A stretch of DNA of 64,000 nucleotides from Knoxdaviesia capensis (Eukaryota > Ascomycota > Sordariomycetes > Microascales > Gondwanamycetaceae): positions 186,001 to 250,000 of the forward strand of contig LNGK01000010.1 in NCBI GenBank assembly GCA_001510575.1, in the 5' to 3' direction. A model generated the notes under the pieces. That model saw nothing but the letters and a program-made list of their open reading frames with translations, did not search any database and was not told where the DNA came from. The translations under genes were made by a program, and so were the position numbers. Shown in pieces: positions 25,001 through 37,401 of this stretch (the first letter of the stretch is position 1; each line of letters begins with the position of its first letter).

Positions 25001-26185
25001 TCGTGCCGCTGGGCCGACGTCAAACACGCCGGCCGCGGCGACAGGTGAGCTCTAGCGCAGGAATATGTGTGACACATCTGGGAGTAGGGGCGAGGGTACA
25101 TCAAGAAACCATACAATTTAGCGGCCGCCGACAAGTCCCTCCCTTGCCGTGAGGACATTGTCTTGTCCTTCTTCGACAGAGCAGCGCGGCTCGGCTCGGA
25201 CGACGCTCGTTGGATTGGGAGTTCCGTATCTGCCGTTCACGTTGCCAGGTCTGTGATAACTGACTCGATGGGCTGGAGATGTGACTCTTCTGATGAAGAG
25301 AGAATGTGGTTGGTACGTCAGTTGTTACGAAATTGGAGAAGAGAATCAATGAGCAAAGGTGAACCACGGTCACGAGGGAAAAAAAAACCGAAGCTACGGC
25401 AAAAGCAGGCGCAACCGAGCTCAAGCAGAGACAACCAACAATGGTTCATTCCCATTCCCAGGATTTGCCACACATTCTCCATGATGGGCGTGTTCAAATT
25501 ACTGTGTACAGAGAGACACACACAGAAGACTGGGAAGAAGCCATTTATCGTGTTCTGAACAGCAGAATCATCTGGGGCTCAAAGCAAGTGCATAGTATTC
25601 TCAACGGACTGACTCCATCTCAACCTCACAGCTTCTAACCGAGGGATCACCAGCCAATGCTGTCCGCTTCCTTCCTCACCCTCCTTTTCCCGCCCGGGAC
25701 ACGCCGGTTCTGACCCGCCGGCCGGAGCTAAAGTGGGCTGTGAGTGGTTGGATGATGCTTTTGCACACGCGCTGGTCTTTGTGCCCTGAGCACATGCTTT
25801 CGATCGACGAAAAAGGTGTACTTGTTCCAAGGTCACTTTTCCGCTTGGGTCTGGCCTGGGAGTGACAATACTTAATTCACATGCTTCCCCCGTCTCCCCA
25901 CGTCCTGTTCTAGTGAAATAGTCACTTCTTGGATCTTCTCTCTTCTCTTCTTTCTCTCCTCGTCATCATCTTCCACTGCCATCTCCCTTCTCGATCTCCT
26001 CGATCTTCTTTCCTCTCTTAGACTTCCATACTTGTTACGATACCCTTCCCACATCACTCTTTGGACTACCTACTCTCTTCCCTCGCTCTTTATCATCTCT
26101 GTGCTTCTGCCGTCACTTGTGAACTACCTCTCTCATTTTCTTTCTCATATATACATACTGCCAAAGAGCCTCAACATAATTCACT
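22072..26185. promoter_or_regulatory. 4.1 kb intergenic region between treB and acuD (contains the acuD promoter)
   Basis: No gene could be supported. The first 700 bases are the treB 3' flank, with small tandem repeats near 22380-22425 (three CAGTTTG-like units, then CTTTTT units). A 16-base A run is at about 23367. The last 270 bases (25915-26185) are strongly C/T-rich and directly precede the acuD ATG, as in highly expressed fungal genes. ORFs around 23536-24465 lie on both strands in overlapping frames and show no domain. Acetate- and glucose-response sites for acuD are expected here from knowledge of the gene, but I did not identify them with confidence. Confidence 0.4.
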
Positions 26186-28222
26186 ATGGCGTTCAACAAC
26201 ATGATCAACCCTCCCGCCGATCTGGCTGCGGAGCAGGCTGCCTTTGATGCCGAAGTTGCGGCTGTCAAGGCTTGGTGGACGGATTCGCGCTGGCGCTACA
26301 CCAAGCGTGCCTACACTGCCGAAGATATCGTCTCAAAGCGTGGCAACCTGAATATCGACTACCCCAGCAATGCCCAGTCGAAGAAGCTGTGGAACATCCT
26401 GGAGTCCCGCTTCAAGGTCAGTGAACCTTTTCCGAGTGTCGCTTTCATCCCGCCGAGTGTGTCCTACTAACACCGATGTGCACATGCAGAGCTCGGACGC
26501 CTCTTACACCTATGGCTGCCTTGACCCCACCATGGTGACCCAGATGGCCAAGTACCTGGACACTGTCTATGTTTCGGGATGGCAGTCGTCGTCCACGGCC
26601 TCGACTACCGACGAGCCCGGCCCGGATTTGGCCGATTACCCCTACGTATGTCTCCTTTCCTCCAGCTTTTTCTCCTCGTAGTCCCGATACGCCCCTGACT
26701 ATTACTGTCAATGCATGCATATGCTTCGATCATCCCCCTCGGCCTAATATCTGCTCCCAATGGACCCCACTAACACAAACTCGATGGCACTCTTAGACCA
26801 CCGTTCCCAACAAGGTCGGCCACCTCTTCGCTGCCCAGCTCTTCCACGACCGAAAGCAGCGCCATGAGCGCCTGTCCGCCCCGCAAGACAAGCGTGCCAA
26901 TCTTGCCAACATCGACTACCTGCGGCCTATTGTTGCCGATGCTGATACCGGTCACGGTGGTCTCACCGCCGTGATGAAGCTCACCAAGCTCTTCATTGAG
27001 AAGGGTGCTGCTGGTATCCACATCGAGGACCAGGCCCCGGGTACCAAGAAGTGCGGTCACATGGCCGGAAAGGTGCTCGTGCCCGTCAGCGAGCACATCA
27101 ACCGCCTGATTGCCATCCGTGCTCAGGCTGATATTATGGGTATGCTACTACTAATCTGTGTCTTTCCGCGCATTCGGACGTCTCTCGGGTATCTGCTAAC
27201 ACACGCTTGCCACCACATAGGCACTGATCTGCTTGCTATTGCCCGTACCGATGCCGAAGCTGCCACTCTGATCACCACCACCATCGACCCCCGCGACCAC
27301 GCCTTCATCAAGGGCCTGACCAACCCCGCCCTGAAGCCCCTCAACGAGCTCATGATGGCCGCCGAGGCCGCTGGCAAGTCGGGTGCTGAGCTGCAGGCCG
27401 TCGAGGACACCTGGATGGCCGAGGCCGGCCTGAAGGTGTTCAACGATGCCGTTGCCGACGCCATCCGTGCCTCGGGAGCTGCTGACGCTGATGCCCTTAT
27501 TGCCAAGTACCTTGCTGAGTCGTCGGGCAAGAGCAACACCGAGGCCCGCGCCGTGCTGAGCGCTGTCGCGCCTGGCGTCACAGTCTTCTTCGACTGGGAT
27601 GCTCCCCGTACCCGTGAGGGCTACTACCGCCTGCAGGGTGGCTGTGGATGCTCGGTCAACCGTGCTGTTGCCTATGCTCCCTACTGCGACGCCATCTGGA
27701 TGGAGAGCAAGCTGCCCGACTTCTCGCAGGCTGAGGAGTTCGCCAAGGGTGTCCACGCTGTGTGGCCCGAGCAGAAGTATGTTGTCACCCCCTCCTCTAC
27801 TGTGTTCCATTCCAGCTGTTTTCCGATGTACTAACGAACCCACCACTTCTTCTTCCTCCAACAGGCTTGCCTACAACCTGTCGCCATCGTTCAACTGGAA
27901 GACGGCCATGTCGGCCGACGAGCAGGAGACCTACATCCAGCGGCTGGCCAAGCTGGGCTACTGCTGGCAGTTCATCACGCTGGCCGGTCTGCACACCACG
28001 GCGCTGATCAGCAGCCAGTTCTCGCGCGCCTACGCCGAGTCGGGCATGCGTGCCTACGGCGAGCTGGTGCAGGAGCCCGAGAAGGCGCACGGCGTCGACG
28101 TGGTCACCCACCAGAAGTGGAGCGGTGCCTCGTACATTGACGAGCTGCAGAAGATGGTCACTGGCGGTATCAGCAGCACTGCGGCGATGGGTAAGGGAGT
28201 GACTGAGGAGCAGTTCCACTAA
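26186..28222 (+). CDS. acuD: Isocitrate lyase (glyoxylate cycle)
   Basis: Five exons (26186-26416, 26490-26645, 26797-27139, 27221-27776, 27865-28222; introns 73, 151, 81 and 88 bp) encode 547 residues, close to the roughly 540 of other fungi. It cleaves isocitrate to succinate and glyoxylate, so that acetate, ethanol or fatty acids can feed gluconeogenesis; in fungi it acts in peroxisomes/glyoxysomes. The catalytic motif KKCGH is at residues 213-217 with the active cysteine at 215. Metal- and substrate-binding segments include VADADTGHGG and IHIEDQ. The insert typical of fungal and plant enzymes is present (about residues 290-380), as is the NLSPSFNW motif after exon 4. Exons 4 and 5 join in K-LAYNLSPS. 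Coding regions are markedly GC-rich at third positions, fitting strong expression. The C-terminus (EEQFH) is not a classical SKL, so import must use another signal. Confidence 0.97.
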
Positions 28223-29136
28223 AGTAGAGGCGGAATGACTTTTGGAAAGCTCCGTAATAAAAAAACGAAGAAAAAATTGAAGCGAATCTTGCTTTGGGAT
28301 TAGTTGGCACGGCTGACTGGACTTGCGGAAGACGTTGGTTGGGCATTTTACTGTTGAGAATGGCAGGAATCAATGGGATTTTATCATGATCTTGGATATG
28401 ATCTTTATTTTTACACATGAAAAGAACTTTTGAAATGTCTGGCTTATTATAAATATACTGGTCCTTTGGGTTCCAACAACTTGTTGTGTCGTGAACATGT
28501 CTGGTGTAAGAGATATTGGAGAAACATTAGGGTCCGGAGTCGAAATCCTCCTTAGGAATATCAATTAGGGGGATGGGACCCTAGAAATCCGGTATTATAG
28601 TGCATCTGGAGCTCTTTAGCGGCAATATACTCTATAATGCAAGGGAAATACAGGGCTCGGACCAGCTTCTAGTGGTCCCAAGCACTGGGAAATATAGGCG
28701 CCAGTTGTTTCGAGCAGATAAGATAAGACACCGCCCGCACGATAACGAAGATGTTCATTACACGTGCGTTCTCCTCCATCCATCGTCCATTGACTTCACT
28801 CTAATCTCAGCCTCATCGAGTTCTACACTCTTGATTTTACCTCTCCTGGAGGTCTGTGATCTGAAAATACATTTTAATGCGTTTCTGGTCTTATGGGAGG
28901 ACAACGACCAAAGACATCCTGCGATCCAACTGTTTACCTGGGACAAACGAGGACGTTCCCCTTGAATGACGGCGAGCCTCTGTCCCGACCGCAACACGCT
29001 GGATTCGACGACAGACGCGTCATATCGACGGAAGAGACGGATATCGGACTCACCGAAAGAAACCCACTCTGACCGAAGAACACAACTGCCGCCACCCACG
29101 CAGCGTCCCGGCAAAACAACCGCCGCTTCTTGACCG
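28223..29136. other. Intergenic between acuD and ccz1
   Basis: Starts with the acuD 3' UTR, where an AATAAAAAAAC stretch near 28255 is a plausible polyadenylation signal. The rest is the ccz1 promoter side. Short ORFs on both strands were judged to be chance. Confidence 0.45.
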
Positions 29137-32100
29137 ATGGCCGCTTCTGTGCGAGCCCAACTCGGCTTCCTCGCCATCTTCAACCCGTCGCTCGGAACCA
29201 CCGACGAGACAGTCTACAACCAGATCGTCTACTACGCGACACTCTCCTCACTGTCGTCGCGGCGCCGCCGGCGCAAGCGGCGCCACCATGCCGGCAGTAA
29301 ACAACACCAGGAGCAGCAGCCGGACAGTAGCAGCAGGAAACGCGGGGGCGAGCCGAGCGGGCACCGGGGCAGCGTGCCGAGGGAGGGCCGCAATGCCGGT
29401 GCAGACGATGGGCGGAAGGCGGCTTCGATGAACAAGGGGAAGTCGGCGTCGGCGTCGGGTCGGCGCGGCTCGAAGCAGGGCGCGAGCAGCAGCACTCCGG
29501 TGAGTGAGGATGCGGTGTCCCCGCAGGAACGCAACGAGCGGCTCCGCCAGGTCGGGCTCGCGCAGGCGATGGTGGACTTTGCGCGGAGCTTCTCGGGCGG
29601 CGAGGCTATCGAAGTGGTCGAGACTGAGAAGAGCCGGGTGGTGGTGCATGAGTTGGAGCCTGGGTGGTGGATTCTTGCTGTGAGTTGTTTTGCTTCTCCC
29701 CCCCGCCTATCGCCATCGTCGGCGTCGGTCGTTTCTAACTCGTCCTGGGATGTGTATTCAATAGTCGATCGACCTTACCCGTGTCCCGCTTCCCCCGAAA
29801 CTCGCGACATCCAAGACGGCTGGCCCGCCCCCGGAGCCGCTTTACGAGTACTCCGGCCGCGAGCTGAAACCCGCAGCGCTGCTCCTACAGGACCTCCTGC
29901 GCGCCTACTCAATCTTCCTCCTCCACCACGGCGCATCTCTCGAAGCACTGCACGCCGCGACTGCCGCTTCCTCGCCCACCGCAAACGAGCTACAGCCGTC
30001 CGGTTCGCGCGGCCGCTCATCCCGCCACGGCGGCGGTCACGGCCAGCACAGGCGCCGCCGCTCGGGTCCGCGGCTGAACTCGATGCTGTCGCGGTACTGG
30101 GACCTGTTCCTCGCGTCGTGGGACGTGATGCTGCACGGCAACCCCGCGCGGGCGATATACCGCGGGATCAACCTGGCTGCGTCGGGCGAGCTGGGCGTCG
30201 GCGTCGGCGAGGAGGAGCGCGGGAGCGGCGAGCGCGAGGTGCTGGAGGGCCTGGTCGGGCGTATCGACGGCCTGGTTGATCTGGTGGTGTCCAAGTTTGG
30301 CGAGTCGGAGCCCGAGGCGCCTGGCGGCACCGGTAGTAGTGCTGTGGCAGCGCTGACTGCACCGCCGCCGTCTTTGCTGCGGCTTCCGCCGATGTTCCCC
30401 GCGCCCCGGCCCGCTCTGGCCCATTCGTCGTCGGCTGCAAGTGTGGATGGGGTGGCTGGCACGGGGGCATCTGGCCCGGACTCGTGGCTTGGGTCGGGCC
30501 GTGAGCCTGGCGACGATGACGGCGCTGTGTTCCTTGGCGTGGGTGCGCTGTCGCGGACGTCCCTGCGGGACCTGGTGCAGTGGCTGGAGGACCTGTACTC
30601 GTGGGGGAACAACGCCTACGGTGTGATTGAGAATGCAGGGACGTCGGTGAAGAGGTCATCCGGCACGGGGTCTAGGAGTGTGGTTCTGGGGAAATCTACG
30701 GCAAAGCTGCCTGCTGCGGATGGTCCTGCTATCGAGGAGCCCAATCCCGTGGACGCTCCGGTGATGGCTTCGTCTACTGAGCCTGTGAAGCCTGAGAGCA
30801 GCACGGGTGTGGACGGGGCTACTGAAGCTGAAGATAGCACAAAGGCTTCTGACCAGGCCACTACCGACGCGGAGCCCAGCACTGCGAAGCTCTCTGCAAC
30901 GGAGAGCGCTACAACGGAGAGCGCGTCGATTGAACAACCATCGACGGACGCGGTGCCAACTGCTGCTGCCGGGACTGACACTACGGCACCGGACGCGACC
31001 CCACCGGCACCTGCATCTCCCGGCGACGCCAACACCGAGACTGCAGATGGCGCGATGGACAAGTTCGTCAACATCCTCAAGCTCGGCTACGGAACCTACT
31101 GGAGCATCGGCATGCCGGGCCACTCGCCGTCGTCCTCCCCAGCGCCGCAATCCGCAGCAATCGCCGCTCCTCCCGACGCGCCCGCAGAGTCCCGGAAGAC
31201 GCCGCCCGTGCCGGTTGACGATGCGGCGGCCCACTACCTCATTGGGCTGAAGGGGGACGTTGAGGAGTCAGTCAGTGACTACGACAGTGCTGACTGGGAT
31301 AACGACGACACGGCGGGTGCCACCGCGCCCGTGATGGCGCGCACGCTGCACGTGCAACTGACCGCGCCTCGAGCGGGGTCTGCTGGATCTCAGGCGGCCA
31401 GCGTGCCGCTGCGCGTGGTCGTGTACGTCAACCGGCCGTTCATCTTCGCGTTCCTGTTCGACCCGGCGGTGCCGGCCGTCGCCGACGCGCTCGACTCGGA
31501 CGCGCTGTATCGCTCACTCCACTACCAGCTCGCGCCCCTCCGCAGGCCGCTGCTGGCATCCACAGCCTACCGGCCGCCGCAGCCGTCCGCCGGCTTCATC
31601 TCGCCGAGCCCCGCGGCGTCCAGCATCTACAGCCTGGTGTGGGACCCGGCCACGCTCACGGTGTACTCCTCGATCCCCGCGATCCCGGACCCGTCGGCGA
31701 TTGTCGCCGGCGCGGCGGGCGGCGCGCGGGCGGCCGGGATGCACCTGCCGCCGCCGCCGCCGCCGCAGCTGGCCGGGCTGCCGGTGGCGGTGTGGTCGCG
31801 TGCCGAGGCGCTCAGCACGCACACGCTGGTGCTCGCGACGCACGCGTGCGGCGCTGCGGACCCCGCGGCGCTGGAGCGCACCGGCAAGACCACGCGCGGC
31901 TGGTGGGTGGTCTGGTCGCGCGTGCTCAGCACTGCGGCGCCGTCGCCCTCGTCCGAGCGCTCGCCCGTGCGCCGCAGCCGCAGCCGCAGCCGCAGCCGCA
32001 GCCGCAGCAGCAGCAGCGGCGGCGCCGCCGACGACGACGCCGACGACGACGCCGGCGCTTCTGCCCCACACCTCGCGTCAATCGGCGAGCACCCCTCCGC

Positions 32101-32431
32101 GGCCGGCTCCTCCACGGCCCACTCCGCCTCGGACGCCGACTCGGACGCCTCCGACACACCCCACCGCCGGCGCGCGCGCAGATCCAAGCCGTCGCGGCGG
32201 CGGCCGCCGCCGCACGCGCGCAAGGAAATCTTCCTCGTGCGCCGCGCAAGCGACTCGGCCGGCGGCCCCGGCGGCGGTGTCGGCGGGCTGGGCGCGCGGG
32301 GCGGCACGGCGCTGGGCGACGTGCTCACCGGCGGGGCGGCATCGGCCAACGCGGCGTCGGCGGGGCTTGCGCAGGGCATTGGCGTCGATACGCGGCGGTA
32401 TATTGAGGGGTTGCTGAGTTTGGTGGAGTGA
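29137..32431 (+). CDS. ccz1: Vacuolar fusion protein Ccz1 (Mon1-Ccz1 Rab7 GEF subunit)
   Basis: Two exons, 29137-29679 and 29765-32431, with an 85-bp intron (donor GTGAGT, acceptor CAATAG), encode 1069 residues. The N-terminus (AQLGFLAIFNPSLGTTDETVYNQIVYY) is the start of the longin domain that pairs with Mon1 to activate Rab7/Ypt7 on endosomes and autophagosomes. The intron joins ...GWWILA and SIDLTRVPLPPK, both conserved in Ccz1. Further conserved blocks are LLQDLLRAYSIFLLHHG, LNSMLSRYWDLFLASWDVMLHGNPA and VYVNRPFIFAFLFDP. It is unusually long: the insertions are low-complexity, with an Arg-Lys-Ser-rich stretch in the first domain, an Ala/Thr/Pro/Ser-rich middle (residues about 430-560), and an RSRSRS-rich tract encoded by CGCAGC repeats near 31970-32010. 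GC content is very high. The C-terminus (GVDTRRYIEGLLSLVE) looks conserved, so the frame is intact. Confidence 0.9.
31968..32060 (+). repeat. Trinucleotide/hexanucleotide repeat inside ccz1
   Basis: Tandem CGCAGC units followed by AGC, GGC/GCC and GACGAC-GCC repeats encode Arg-Ser, Ser, Gly/Ala and Asp-rich runs within the disordered part of Ccz1. The period of three keeps the reading frame, so length can vary without breaking the gene. Confidence 0.75.
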
Positions 32432-33729
32432 ATGCGTGAAAAAAAAAATAAAAAAAAGTCTCTTTGAACTCAGTCTTCTTGGTCAAGGGGCGTGATTTTG
32501 TTTGTGTGAGTGTACAGGAGGAGCACACTGAGAGAGACGGGAGATGCGGGGGACTTGGGTTTTCATCTTTATTTTTATTTTTCGGAGTGGTGAAGCTGAG
32601 TTAGTAGGTGATACATTCATTGATCTAGAGACAGCGTCCACGGAATAGACCGACTGTGAGACTCTGTCTTCCTCTTCTTTATTTCGAACATTCTTCTATG
32701 TGCGACGTAGATGGAAGTGAATGTGTGTGAGCGTCGCTGCAGTTTCAAGCTGGGGTGTGTCGTTCGGGCGGAATCTACCTACGGCCCGTGGCCCTCCTGG
32801 GAAAGGTAACTTGGATCGACAGATCTCCGCGATGCACAGAAGATGTTTATTCTACATTCCTCGCCGTCCGCCAACAACCGCTTCCGACCAGATTGGTTGA
32901 TAGCCGAAAGCCAGTCGGGTTCACACTTTAACAAGCACACGTATATTCAAGCTGTATTCCGTAAAACGATATGTTTGATTTTTTATATGTGTGCCTTTGA
33001 AAAAACCCATTGGCATTCCGAAATCTTTTTTTATTTTTTGTTTTGCCGCCAGCACAGAGGGGGTGGTTTGCCAGTTTGCGAAAAACGGCATGGTGTGGTA
33101 TCTCTCACCCCGTGCTTTCCATATGATACCCCAATCCCATATAACAACAAGATAATTTCTATATACAAGAAACTTTGAAAAAAAAAAAGAAAAGATGTGA
33201 AGAGGGCCATGCCCACCGAGATATCCACCTCAGTGGACAAGCAGCGAAGAAGAGAAAGAAAAGTCTATAAGCTGCCGACACGACGAACAGCCTCATAGAA
33301 GAGTCTGCACCATGCCACAGGGAGAAGAAAAGAACCGTGAGGGCAAATACAGCCGAGGCTGAGTGTCACTTCAAGAGCAATAAGCCAAAAAAGGGACAAA
33401 GAGAAAAGTCGGAATAGCCAAAAGAAAGACGCAAGTCATAAAATGATGAATGTGAAATGGTATATATAGAGTTCATCGAGGATGGGGTTGGGCGGCCGTG
33501 CCCGGGAATATTCAAGAGCCATGTCCGAACCGAAAAACAGAAGTCAACACCGGTATGATGAATGATATAAAATCGAAAAAAAAGAGTGCCAGAACTGGGA
33601 TTGCTCCCGTAATGGATGGAGGGTAGAGTCATTCAGTCGTTGAAATATGAGGCATCGACGTGCAAATGGGACATGTGGAAAGTTTGCACGGAAAAAAAAA
33701 AAAGAAGGGATAGTGAGAGCAAGTCATGC
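32432..33729. other. Convergent 3' region between ccz1 and the Asp f 7-like gene
   Basis: Both neighbouring stop codons point into this 1.3 kb interval. It is AT-richer than the flanking genes and contains several A and T runs (32445-32460, 33025-33040, 33178-33195, 33690-33705). No gene was supported. The short ORFs at 32843-33178 and 33366-33632 are composition-driven. Confidence 0.45.
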
Positions 33730-34680
33730 TTAGTTGTTGATGGTCCAAGAGACATCGGTGACACCCAAGTCCAAAGTTCCGTAGAGATCAAGCATGATCT
33801 TCTCGCAACCGTCAATGTGGGAAGACGTGCAGCCCATGCACTTGTCGCGAACAGTGGCAACGATGGTCTTGCCGTTACCGGTGATGGACACAGTCTTGCC
33901 GCAGTACGGGTTGCCGTTGGACTGGGCACCCATGATCTCGTGGGACAGAGCGACGATGTAGTCGGTGTGATCCTTGCCGGAATCGTCAAAGCCGCAGGCG
34001 CCGAGGCCAAGGGCGTAGTAGGTCAGAGTACCATCGTAGGTCTTACCACCGCTGGAGCTGCCGGAGCTGACCGACTGAGGCTGGGTTGACGAAGAAGCGG
34101 CGGGGGCGGGATCGGACGAAGGCGCGGCGGCGGACGACGGAGTATCTACAACTGTAACAGGCGACGGAGTGTCAACATTAACGGCGACTTCAGAGTGGGT
34201 GGTTGCAGGCTCGGCGGGCGATTGAGGCTCGGCGGAGGCTTCCGGCTCGGCAGCAGCAGCGACAGAGACGGTAGGCTCGGCGGGCGTTTCAGGCACGGCG
34301 GAGGAGGTCTGCGGAGAAGGAGACTCTTGCTCACTAGCAGGAGCCGGCGTGTCGACAGCTGCCGGAGTCTTGACGGGAGACGCGGCAGCGGGCGCAGGGG
34401 TCGGCTGGGAGGTTGACGACAGCGAGATGACGACGACGGGGGTGGAGGTCGAGTACTCAGTGGTGGTGGACACAACCTCGAAGAACTGAGCATCGGGGCT
34501 GGAGGTTTCCTCCTCTTCGTCGACGTACTCGGTCGCGGTGACCCATTCGGTCTCGAGGACACAGGCGGCCTGGGACTCCGCCCGGGCGGCGAGCTTATGG
34601 AAGTCGGCGTGGTTGTGGCGATGAGGCTGGGCAAGAGCCACAGCGGCGAAGAAAGAAGCAGAGACGGCGAACGACTTCAT
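33730..34680 (-). CDS. Secreted RlpA-like double-psi beta-barrel protein (Asp f 7 / expansin-like)
   Basis: Single exon, 316 residues. I chose the ATG at 34680 because it gives a clean signal peptide (MKSFAVSASFFAAVALA) directly followed by the mature start QPHRHNH. An upstream in-frame ATG at 34743 would bury that signal behind a polar stretch. After a short His-rich start and one Cys-containing segment, residues about 75-200 are a Pro/Ser/Thr/Ala/Glu-rich linker likely to be O-glycosylated. The C-terminal ~110 residues form the double-psi beta-barrel: DGTLTYYALGLGACGFDD, NPYCGKTVSI, VRDKCMGC, GCEKIMLDLYG, with the Tyr, Asp and cysteine pattern of the Asp f 7/expansin-like family. Such proteins are secreted and wall-associated; enzymatic activity is not established. 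A TATA-like element lies about 450 bp upstream. Confidence 0.9.
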   Translation of the reverse strand: MKSFAVSASFFAAVALAQPHRHNHADFHKLAARAESQAACVLETEWVTATEYVDEEEETSSPDAQFFEVVSTTTEYSTSTPVVVISLSSTSQPTPAPAAASPVKTPAAVDTPAPASEQESPSPQTSSAVPETPAEPTVSVAAAAEPEASAEPQSPAEPATTHSEVAVNVDTPSPVTVVDTPSSAAAPSSDPAPAASSSTQPQSVSSGSSSGGKTYDGTLTYYALGLGACGFDDSGKDHTDYIVALSHEIMGAQSNGNPYCGKTVSITGNGKTIVATVRDKCMGCTSSHIDGCEKIMLDLYGTLDLGVTDVSWTINN

Positions 34681-35131
34681 TTTTACTGGTTGGTGGTTGG
34701 CAATGGTGATGGTTGTTGTTGTTATGATGCAAAAGGCAGGCAAGAAAGAAGAAGAAAATGGCTGACACTGTCACTTCAAGTGCAATGATGGAATGATATC
34801 GAAAAAAGAGAGCAGCTGCTGTGGTTTAACCCTGACAAGTTGTGATCTGGCTTGGATGTTCTGCTCGGCAGACGAAAGGAATGTAAGATGTCTAGACTTG
34901 TGTATATCTGGAACTCTGGCGATGGGATTCGGAAGAGAGTCTTGTAAGAGATAGACGTGATATAGAATCAAAGGAGAAGAACAAAGTGGGAAATAAAACC
35001 GAGAGGACCTGCTCAGAGGGAAAAGAGGATGAAGATGGATGACAGAAAGGACTGTGTAAGTTTTCGTAATCAAGAAGAGGAACCAAGATTTTATATGTGA
35101 ACCAGGACGGCGATGGTGTTGGCAGGTGCGG

Positions 35132-35142
35132 ATATATATAGG
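35132..35142 (-). promoter_or_regulatory. TATA-like element of the Asp f 7-like gene
   Basis: On the minus strand it reads CCTATATATATCC, about 450 bp upstream of the ATG at 34680, with a pyrimidine-rich stretch between on the coding strand. This is a strong match to the TATA consensus. Confidence 0.45.
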
Positions 35143-37311
35143 CAAGAGACACGGTGCATGGGCCGAACACAACAAAAGCAAGGAAGGACGGAAAGTGGAA
35201 ACGAAGAAGCACAAGCTTGTTAAGGAGAGTCAAGAGTCAAGACTTTCAAAGAGACACACCCAGTAAAAATGAATGAAGTTGGTTGGTGTTGGGGTGTGGC
35301 GGAAGGGGAGAGAAGAAGAGAGAGGAAAAAAGATCAAGGGGGGGAGGGCAAAAGAACCGGGGAAGAGAAAAAGGGTCGAGGGGGCCCCTGGCCGATTTTA
35401 TAAGTTAGCGACCGACTGTGGCTATATCTTTGTGGGTGCGATTTACAGGCACGGCTTGCAGGGGCCGAGAACTTTGGGTCGGGTTCGGCCTGACTCCTGA
35501 CTGCCGTTACTGACCTTAAGGTGCAGGCACTTTACAGGATGTTCTTTCCTGTTGTAATACTCGGTATGCAGAATACAGAGGAAGGACACGCCCCTTCTCT
35601 TTGGCTCGTCGCTCCTTCCGGCTACTCCAAGTACGTCTGAATTAGTGTCTTCTACCCATATACAGTACTGTACGGTACGGTGTGTACCTGCAGTAAGTAC
35701 TCGCTCGGACTGGAACCGAGAGACGAGAAAAAACAGACGAAAAACCCCGAAAAAAAAAAAAGCGCAGCAGTGGAGAGTGGAAGGAAGGAATGAAGGACGA
35801 TCGCCGTTCTGGCATCTACACAAGCATGGGTGTGGGATGGGCAGAGGAAGTTGCCTCCCCGGGGCGGGTCAGCCGCGCCCAAAGAAACGGAAAAAATGAG
35901 GAAGGAACAAAGCCAGACCGGGGGTGGAGGGGGGGCGTCTCTTTCCTGGCTGTGGAGGGTTTAGCAACTTTTAACGTCTTTTATCCCCGGTATACAGACA
36001 GCTAGCGAGCCACGCCTGGTGTGTTGTATCCGCCGTTCCTGACACGCACACACCGTACAGAACAGTACTGTATACTGTAGTACAGTACAACATGAAGTTC
36101 ACTTATACCCAAAGACCCCGCCGATTGGGAGGGACACCCAGTCACCCCCATATCCGATCACCGAACCACACAGCCCGAGCTGTAAAGCATGGGAAGCCGC
36201 TGTGGCTCACCACCCGCACGGGAAGATGAAGAACGACAACAAAGGAAAGGTCCGATCGTGGTGGGTGGGGTGTTGTTCATATCACCAAGACACCGAATGT
36301 CTCGTCTCAGAGTGTGTGGTTCCTGGAAAGAACAGGACATGCTCAGTACTGTACGGAACTGTAGCTGTGAAAAGGCCTCATGTTAGTTAGCCATTCGGAA
36401 CCTGGCGATTGGCGGGAAAGAGCGAAAGGACACGCCCTTCGCAACTTGGTGAGGTGTGCGTGTATTACGTATGTCTGTGACAACAGCTTTTTATTCTCTT
36501 TTTTTTCGAGCGAGTTCTTTTCCTTCCGGGACTTTCTGTGGGGACTGTTGTTCTCTTGGGAATGCCAGCTTCTGCTAGAGTTTGCCAATAGTTCCAGACC
36601 GGAGGGTTGAGGTGCATTTCACGGGCCTGGACCGTTCGGGAGAGGAGAACTTTTCGTTTGTTCTTTCGTGGTTGTATCTCCTTCTGGGTGTGTGTGTGCG
36701 TGAAAGAGAAGAAGTAGAGAACAGGGGCGAACAAGTTTTTTTCTTCTTTTTTCCTGCTGGCGTTTAGATTTTTTTTTTTTTTGGTTCGGTCTCTCATTCA
36801 GGTCTGTGGCCACATGTTGTTTCTTCTTTTGTCTCCCTCGGCGTCTCGCTTTTCTCTCTCTCCCTTGGGAAGTTGCGCGTGGCTATGTCGTGCAAGCAGT
36901 CCCTTTTTCAGAAGCTTAATTTTCTCTTGTCTGAAGACGGCTCAACGTTTCACACTTAGACGAGAGTGTACTCGCACAGACAGGACACCACAAAACGGAC
37001 GGAACCCCAATCCCGGCCCGGACAGATCTTACACCACCACGTACCCCGACAGCCAAGCTGCGCAGTCGGGCAACGAACTAACACAGAGAAGAGGAAAAGG
37101 CCGGTAAAGCGTAGAATTCAGCATGGCGCAATGGAGACATGCGCTGAGGTGCGGCAGGAAGGAGTCATCGAAAAAAAAGATGAAAAAAGCCGGGAACACA
37201 GGAAAAATCGGGTCTTCGATCCGCCTCTTGCATCCAGACCCTTCTTTCATCCTCTGTTGTTCCCCTTTGGCGTTGCCTTAGTCAGGTTAAGCCGCCCGAC
37301 CACCACTGTTG

Positions 37312-37329
37312 GTGTGTGTGTGTGTGTGT
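37312..37329 (+). repeat. (GT)9 microsatellite
   Basis: Nine GT units. It is followed 72 bases later by a CA tract on the same strand, so the two can pair as arms of a hairpin. Confidence 0.9.
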
Positions 37330-37401
37330 TATACAAACTACGTCGTGCGTAGAGACCGGCAGCAATAGACAGACAGCCAGCGACTGACAACCCGGAACAG
37401 G

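Noticed and set aside
31514..32379. Several long frames on both strands in the 3' half of ccz1
   Set aside because: They are Ala/Arg/Pro-rich shadows of the GC-rich repeat-containing ccz1 exon.
37156..37260. Possible coding exon in the microsatellite-rich region
   Set aside because: Short, polar and without splice partners; composition explains it.
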